NCBI GenBank assembly: GCA_038212375.1
Contig: JBBQUO010000007.1
Coordinates: 1-27,759 of the forward strand
DNA length: 27,759 nucleotides
Source of the DNA: JBGTNQ01 sp038212375
Lineage (GTDB): Bacteria; Patescibacteriota; Minisyncoccia; Phycocordibacterales; Zambryskibacteraceae
Reading direction: 5' to 3'
In this document: piece by piece, positions 23,056-27,759 of the stretch
How positions within the stretch are numbered: the first letter of the stretch is position 1
How the letters are laid out: every line of letters starts with the position of its first letter
Position numbers and translations under genes: made by a program
Notes under the pieces: generated by a model
Seen by the model: only the letters and a program-made list of their open reading frames with translations
What the model was told of the DNA's origin: nothing
Database searches by the model: none

Positions 23056-23445
23056 ATGTCAGAAGAAACACACGTAGAAGTACCGGCAAAGTTCAAATCT
23101 ATCGTAGATGAGATCGAAAAGATGTCTGTGCTTGATCTCAACGAGCTCGTAAAATTGTTCGAAGCAAAGTTCGGAGTTTCAGCTACTGCGGTTGCAGCTG
23201 CTGGTCCTGCTGCTGGCCCTGCTGAGGAAGCGAAGGATACAATGAACGTAGAGCTTACCGATGCCGGTGCTACAAAGATTGCTGTTATCAAGGTTGTAAA
23301 AGAAGCGCTTGCTCTTGGTCTCAAAGAAGCAAAGGATCTTGTAGATGGAGCACCAGCTATGCTTAAGACTGATATGAAGAAGGACGAAGCAGAAGCTCTC
23401 AAGAAGAAGATTGAGGAAGCTGGAGGAAAAGTGACTTTCAAATAA
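23056..23445 (+). CDS. rplL: Large ribosomal subunit protein bL12 (L7/L12)
   Basis: A 129-aa stalk protein with an N-terminal dimerisation helix (EIEKMSVLDLNELVKLFEAK), an Ala/Gly/Pro hinge, and the factor-binding C-terminal domain (KIAVIKVVKEALALGLKEAK, LVDGAPAMLK). The family's usual E-K-T-E-F-x-V start of the C-terminal domain reads DTMNVEL. A terminator follows; rpoB/rpoC are not next, unlike in most bacteria. Confidence 0.97.
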   Translation: MSEETHVEVPAKFKSIVDEIEKMSVLDLNELVKLFEAKFGVSATAVAAAGPAAGPAEEAKDTMNVELTDAGATKIAVIKVVKEALALGLKEAKDLVDGAPAMLKTDMKKDEAEALKKKIEEAGGKVTFK

Positions 23446-23480
23446 GGTTACTTATTTGGCAGACCTTACGGGCGCAGATA

Positions 23481-23504
23481 TATCGCGGATAGTAATTCGC
23501 GATA
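23481..23504 (+). repeat. Hairpin in the rplL 3' region
   Basis: TATCGCG pairs with CGCGATA across a 10-nt loop. Confidence 0.6.
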
Positions 23505-23514
23505 CCGAGCCCGG

Positions 23515-23558
23515 GTCACAATTCAGATTCGCTCGACGGAGCGAATCTGAATTGTGAC
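23515..23558 (+). repeat. Perfect 20-bp inverted repeat
   Basis: Two 20-nt arms (23515-23534 and 23539-23558) are exactly complementary around GACG. The left arm begins GTCACAATTCAG and ends TTCGCTC. No T run follows, so it is not the terminator, which lies 23 nt further on. Confidence 0.95.
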
Positions 23559-23580
23559 AAGGTGATTTTCAAATAACTCC

Positions 23581-23615
23581 AAAAACAAAAAGCCCCACCG
23601 GGGCTTTTTGTTTTT
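23581..23615 (+). terminator. Bidirectional terminator after rplL
   Basis: A 16-nt arm (AAAAACAAAAAGCCCC) pairs perfectly with its mirror (GGGGCTTTTTGTTTTT) across an ACC loop. A and T tracts on both sides let it act on both strands. Confidence 0.93.
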
Positions 23616-23629
23616 GAGAAAATTTGTAT

Positions 23630-23667
23630 AAAAAAGATGGCGCCTTCCTCGTGAGAGGGAAGCGCCA
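23630..23667 (-). terminator. Terminator of the minus-strand 67-aa gene
   Basis: On the minus strand TGGCGCTTCCCTC pairs with GAGGAAGGCGCCA (one bulge/mismatch) across TCAC, followed by TCTTTTTTAT. Confidence 0.8.
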
Positions 23668-23704
23668 TCGGTGCTACGAGAAAGCGGGGAGAGGTTCTTG
23701 TTCT

Positions 23705-23761
23705 GCATCAGGTCTCTTTCGAGAGAGATGCAATTACCCTTTTAGGGAGCGCACGCGCTCC
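23705..23761 (-). repeat. Two hairpins in the 3' region of the 67-aa gene
   Basis: GGAGCGC/GCGCTCC (23746-23761, 2-nt loop) and GCATC..TCTCT/AGAGAGATGC (23705-23731, TTCG on the plus strand) lie between the stop codon and the terminator. Together with the terminator stem they give a 3' region of ~150 nt with three hairpins. Confidence 0.65.
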
Positions 23762-23785
23762 ACCCTAGCTTTCTTTTTTGTTCAA

Positions 23786-23989
23786 CTACGCCTTAGCGAA
23801 GGCCTCCTCAAAGAGTTCGCGATAAATGATTTCTTGAAACTCCATGAGGTCTTTGGCGGGAACACCGAGGCGTTGTGTCTCAGCATTCACATTACGCCGG
23901 ATGTCGGCCAACTTGATTCCTTGCTTACGAACGATATCTTTGATTGCTATCAAAGCAATCTCACCTTGACGTTCTTTGGACATAGCCAT
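23786..23989 (-). CDS. 67-aa conserved-looking helical protein, unknown function
   Basis: A mostly helical, charged protein (MAMSKERQGEIALIAIKDIV, then RKQGIKLADIRRNVNAET) without Cys or transmembrane segments. The middle part could form a short helix-turn-helix (GIKLADIRRNVNAETQRLGV), but this is not conclusive. It is a real gene: SD AAGGAG lies 5 nt before the ATG, a very good promoter lies upstream and a terminator downstream. ATG 23983, two codons in, is less well placed for the SD. The leader contains an ATACCC/GGGTAT hairpin (24015-24035). I do not recognise the family. Confidence 0.72.
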   Translation of the reverse strand: MAMSKERQGEIALIAIKDIVRKQGIKLADIRRNVNAETQRLGVPAKDLMEFQEIIYRELFEEAFAKA

Positions 23990-24059
23990 ACAAACTCCTT
24001 AAAAAGAACACCACATACCCAGTGGAGAGGGGTATTGAGAGAGTCTCGAATACCTACTA

Positions 24060-24088
24060 ATAATAGCATGTTTTAAATAAAAAGTCAA
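24060..24088 (-). promoter_or_regulatory. Promoter of the 67-aa gene
   Basis: On the minus strand TTGACT, a 17-nt spacer and extended -10 TGcTATTAT. The start is near 24053, giving a leader of ~63 nt. Confidence 0.8.
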
Positions 24089-24140
24089 TCATTTCCTCAT
24101 TACCTCCACGCAGTGTAGAATAGCCTCAATACTCACATAT

Positions 24141-24761
24141 ATGGAAACCCTCACAAAACTTTTCGGAAACGTTGCCAAGGTAAAAGTTATCAAACTATTT
24201 GTTTTCAATACTGGGTCCGCATACGACATCGCACAGATCGCTGATCGAACGAAAGAGTCAATATCCAAGGTTCGCAAAGAAGTGAACTTACTCGAGAAGA
24301 TGGATCTCGTTCGTAGGAAAAGTTTTCACAAGAATGTCACTCGAAAAGTGCGTGGCAAAAAGCAAACTGTAAAAGTAAAAACTTCAGGATTCATCCTCAA
24401 TGATACGTTTGAACATCTTTCTCAACTTTCTGAATTCCTTATTGGTGTAAGTAAGTTTGCACCGAAAGATATCGCACGGAAACTTTCTCGTTCTGGAAGT
24501 ATCAAGCTCATCATCGTTGCAGGAACGTTTATCAATAGTCCTGAAAGCAGGCTCGACCTACTCGTAGTGGGGGACAACATTAAGAAGGGTATGCTTGAGC
24601 AGTCGATTAAGATTATAGAATCTGAGATGGGTATGGAACTCCGCTATGCATTCTTTGAGACTGCAGACTTCAAGTACCGACTCGGTCTCTATGACAAACT
24701 CCTTCGCGATGTCCTCGACTTCCCACATGAAAAGGTGGTGAACAAGCTCATGATTTCTTAG
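24141..24761 (+). CDS. Winged-helix regulator with nucleotidyltransferase-like domain
   Basis: A 206-aa protein. The N-terminal ~75 residues are a winged helix (KLFGNVAKVKVIKLFVFNTG, then DIAQIADRTKESISKVRKEV). From ~115 the fold resembles an MNT-type nucleotidyltransferase: SIKLIIVAGTFINSPESRLD then LLVVGDN, where the usual GSxxxGxxxxxSDxDLxV catalytic pattern has decayed (AGTF in place of GSxA, S-R-L-D in place of SDID). It is therefore probably a binding rather than a catalytic domain. Proteins of this architecture are familiar from Parcubacteria. A TAGAAT at about 24115 may be its -10. Confidence 0.75.
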   Translation: METLTKLFGNVAKVKVIKLFVFNTGSAYDIAQIADRTKESISKVRKEVNLLEKMDLVRRKSFHKNVTRKVRGKKQTVKVKTSGFILNDTFEHLSQLSEFLIGVSKFAPKDIARKLSRSGSIKLIIVAGTFINSPESRLDLLVVGDNIKKGMLEQSIKIIESEMGMELRYAFFETADFKYRLGLYDKLLRDVLDFPHEKVVNKLMIS

Positions 24762-24824
24762 GGAATCTGGGTTTGTACATTCTCCCCATTGGCGTTTCGG
24801 TAGATGTTGCCCGTTCAATATGGG

Positions 24825-24833
24825 TGATATAAT
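24825..24833 (+). promoter_or_regulatory. Extended -10 upstream of the MscS-like gene
   Basis: TGaTATAAT. A start near 24840 would give a leader of ~80 nt with two hairpins, GTTGCG/CGCAAC (24878-24892) and GTATC/GATAC. Confidence 0.5.
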
Positions 24834-24909
24834 ACTACCCAGAGCACTTTATGGGTTTATTAATTACTAGGTTAACGGTTGCGTTACGCAACTCGTATCG
24901 AAAGAGATA

Positions 24910-24915
24910 CATAAT
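24910..24915 (+). promoter_or_regulatory. Second -10 box, leaderless position
   Basis: CATAAT ends 6 nt before ATG 24922. Confidence 0.35.
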
Positions 24916-24921
24916 ATTCGT

Positions 24922-25608
24922 ATGATTATAACTACGTGGGGAGACGCACTGACCGCGTCATTCCGAGACTTGTGGATGGGTGTGGTGGCATATGTGCCAA
25001 ACTTGATTGTTGCCATTATTATCTTTGTTCTTGGTTGGGTAGTGGGAACTATCGTTAGTCGAGGTATCGAGCAACTTTTCAAATCTATTCATATCGACGA
25101 AGCTCTCAAAAAAACTGGAGCAGATGAAGTGATGCACCGTGGTGGAATGACTCTTAACTCTGGTGCGTTTGTAGGGGGTCTTGTGAAGTGGTTTGTTATC
25201 CTCGTATTCCTCACTGCTTCATTTGAAGTGTTGGGGCTTGTGCAGGTAAATGAATTCCTTCAGGGCGTCGTGCTCTCGTATCTTCCAAAGGTTATTGTTT
25301 CAGTGCTTGTACTTCTCGTAGCAGGAGTGCTCGGTGATGCGATGCAAAAGATCGTTACTTCATCAGCACGTGCAGCGAACGTTCGTTCTGCTGGCATGCT
25401 CGGAGTAGTGACAAGATGGGTTATCTGGGTATTTGCACTTCTCGTTGCGCTTTCAAATCTTGGTATCGCAACTCCGTTCTTCCAGACTCTCTTTACTGGT
25501 TTTGTGATCGCAATTTCTCTTGCTGTCGGTCTTTCATTTGGACTCGGCGGTCAGGAGGCTGCTGCTGACATCATTCGCAAGGTGCGTTCTGAGGCATCAA
25601 TGAAGTAA
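24922..25608 (+). CDS. Short MscS-like channel with conserved TM-helix repeats
   Basis: A 228-aa membrane protein. Two copies of the conserved TM-helix unit (PF05552 type) are seen: YVPNLIVAIIIFVLGWVVGT near the start and YLPKVIVSVLVLLVAGVLGD in the middle. The last helix, LFTGFVIAISLAVGLSFGLG followed by GQEAA, looks like the pore-lining TM3 of MscS (Gly/Ala-rich, then G-x-Q). The protein ends about 15 residues later, so the cytoplasmic beta-domain and vestibule of MscS are missing. It may be a minimal mechanosensitive channel or a related scaffold protein. A terminator follows. Confidence 0.78.
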   Translation: MIITTWGDALTASFRDLWMGVVAYVPNLIVAIIIFVLGWVVGTIVSRGIEQLFKSIHIDEALKKTGADEVMHRGGMTLNSGAFVGGLVKWFVILVFLTASFEVLGLVQVNEFLQGVVLSYLPKVIVSVLVLLVAGVLGDAMQKIVTSSARAANVRSAGMLGVVTRWVIWVFALLVALSNLGIATPFFQTLFTGFVIAISLAVGLSFGLGGQEAAADIIRKVRSEASMK

Positions 25609-25631
25609 ATTTGTCTCTCTAAAAAGTATCC

Positions 25632-25661
25632 AAAAAACCACCCAGATCTGGGTGGTTTTTT
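25632..25661 (+). terminator. Rho-independent terminator of the MscS-like gene
   Basis: AAAAAACCACCCAGA pairs perfectly with TCTGGGTGGTTTTTT. Confidence 0.93.
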
Positions 25662-25712
25662 GATGGGGATAGGGTGGGGATTAACCCCTTGATTTTGGCC
25701 TCTACCTTGTAT

Positions 25713-25740
25713 TTGACACTCAATTCAATATAGGTATACT
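25713..25740 (+). promoter_or_regulatory. Promoter of a tiny transcription unit
   Basis: TTGACA (25713-25718), a 16-nt spacer and TATACT (25735-25740); start near 25747. Confidence 0.7.
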
Positions 25741-25752
25741 AGAGGACACTCT

Positions 25753-25800
25753 ATGTTGATTAACTTAAGAACCATATTTCAAGCGGGCTTACGAGTATAA
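25753..25800 (+). CDS. Possible 15-aa peptide or leader ORF
   Basis: ATG to TAA encodes MLINLRTIFQAGLRV. It begins a few nt after the predicted transcription start. AGAGGA lies 6 nt before the ATG but may fall upstream of the start point. The palindrome ACACCTAGGTGT follows at about 25800, then a terminator. The unit could equally be a ~100-nt noncoding RNA. Confidence 0.3.
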   Translation: MLINLRTIFQAGLRV

Positions 25801-25818
25801 CACCTAGGTGTTTACCTC

Positions 25819-25849
25819 AAAAGAACCGCTTCAAAGCGGTTCTTTTGTT
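25819..25849 (+). terminator. Rho-independent terminator of the tiny unit
   Basis: AAAAGAACCGCT pairs perfectly with AGCGGTTCTTTT across TCAA, then GTTT. Confidence 0.92.
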
Positions 25850-25866
25850 TCCAACATAGAAGTTCG

Positions 25867-25895
25867 TTGACAACTAAATTCCCATCACATACGTT
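25867..25895 (+). promoter_or_regulatory. Candidate 23S rRNA promoter
   Basis: TTGACA (25867-25872) with TACGTT (25890-25895) at 17 nt. The -10 is only moderate, but it is the best candidate between the upstream terminator and the rRNA. Confidence 0.4.
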
Positions 25896-26263
25896 TCTCT
25901 CTTGCGACACCCGTCAAAAGAGGGGGTCTTCGTTATGGAGATGGGATTGTCGCTTCTATTTTTTTGAAAGAAAAAAGAAAGGCGACACAAACAACAAACA
26001 AACATTCTCGTGTGATTTAATTCATGCGAGAAATAGTAAACATAGTGTTTTGTTATTGAATGCAGGTTCTGACATACGTGAAGGAATTGATTTCATATAA
26101 CAGGATGAAGCAATCCTCAAAAATAATTTGTAAAAATTATTTTTGAGGAAAGCGTTTTGTACATATTGTGTATGCGCATGATATGTATGAAACAATCCGT
26201 TTTTTATTTTCTTGTAGAAATAAAAAACGGACGTGCGGTTTTTAAATTTCCTAATAGGAAATT
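25896..26263 (+). other. Hairpin-rich leader of the 23S rRNA transcript
   Basis: No gene. Stems seen: TGTCGC.../...GGCGACA (25948-25987); TTCTCG/CGAGAA (26005-26032); a perfect 16-bp stem with GTAA loop (26114-26149); TACATAT/ATATGTA (about 26160-26187); a perfect 13-bp stem (26197-26230); TTAAATTTCC/GGAAATTTAA (26242-26266) at the mature 5' end. These are likely rRNA processing and folding signals. Confidence 0.65.

Positions 26264-27759
<1,496 letters not shown>

Noticed and set aside
23624..24076. 150-aa plus-strand open frame
   Set aside because: It lies wholly over the terminator, 3' hairpins, gene, leader and promoter of the well-supported minus-strand 67-aa gene.
25867..26100. 77-aa open frame before 23S rRNA
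   Set aside because: It overlaps the candidate rRNA promoter and the leader hairpins and has no translation signals.

Overview
The window is a piece of bacterial chromosome that looks like a Candidate Phyla Radiation (Patescibacteria) genome, most likely of the Parcubacteria group. That placement rests on family knowledge, not on a search. The signs are a 65-aa S18; an S6-SSB-S18 operon with no L9 gene; S6 and EF-P of unusual form; a secreted protein with a peptidoglycan-binding domain and a spaced Cys pair; a winged-helix/nucleotidyltransferase-like regulator; and a 23S rRNA gene with no 16S gene in front of it.

Layout. 1-280: a fragment with two terminators around a Trp/Asp/Asn-rich segment that resembles a diversity-generating-retroelement repeat. 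312-4968 (+): M16 peptidase, AI-2E-type membrane protein, methionyl-tRNA synthetase, TatD nuclease. 5042-5404: stand-alone receiver protein. 5531-6714: rpsF-ssb-rpsR. 6768-7070: small membrane protein. 7089-11651 (-): efp, then the ftsK / Ig-like protein / recA operon. 11889-12746 (+): winged-helix protein. 12750-20720 (+): an envelope block with a large secreted PG-binding protein behind a long structured leader, a class A beta-lactamase-like serine hydrolase, a 52-aa membrane peptide, a 1180-aa secreted beta-helix/LCAT-like lipase and a 115-aa membrane protein. 20854-22204: Cys-rich small protein and an alternative sigma factor. 22269-23615: rplJ-rplL with an L10 leader RNA and an unusually structured 3' end. 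23630-24088 (-): a 67-aa protein with its own promoter, SD and structured 3' region. 24141-25608: HTH/NTase-like regulator and a short MscS-like channel. 25713-25846: a tiny transcription unit. 25849-27759: hairpin-rich leader and the 5' half of 23S rRNA.

Two expression styles stand out. Many housekeeping and membrane genes have a -10 box ending 6-7 nt before the ATG and no Shine-Dalgarno sequence, as expected for leaderless mRNA. The receiver, Cys-rich protein, sigma factor and 67-aa protein instead have TTGACA/TTGACT promoters, real leaders and clear SD sequences. The envelope block is the most promising for new biology: a predicted secreted lipid hydrolase with a complete Ser-Asp-His set, next to an abundant-looking surface protein and a serine hydrolase.
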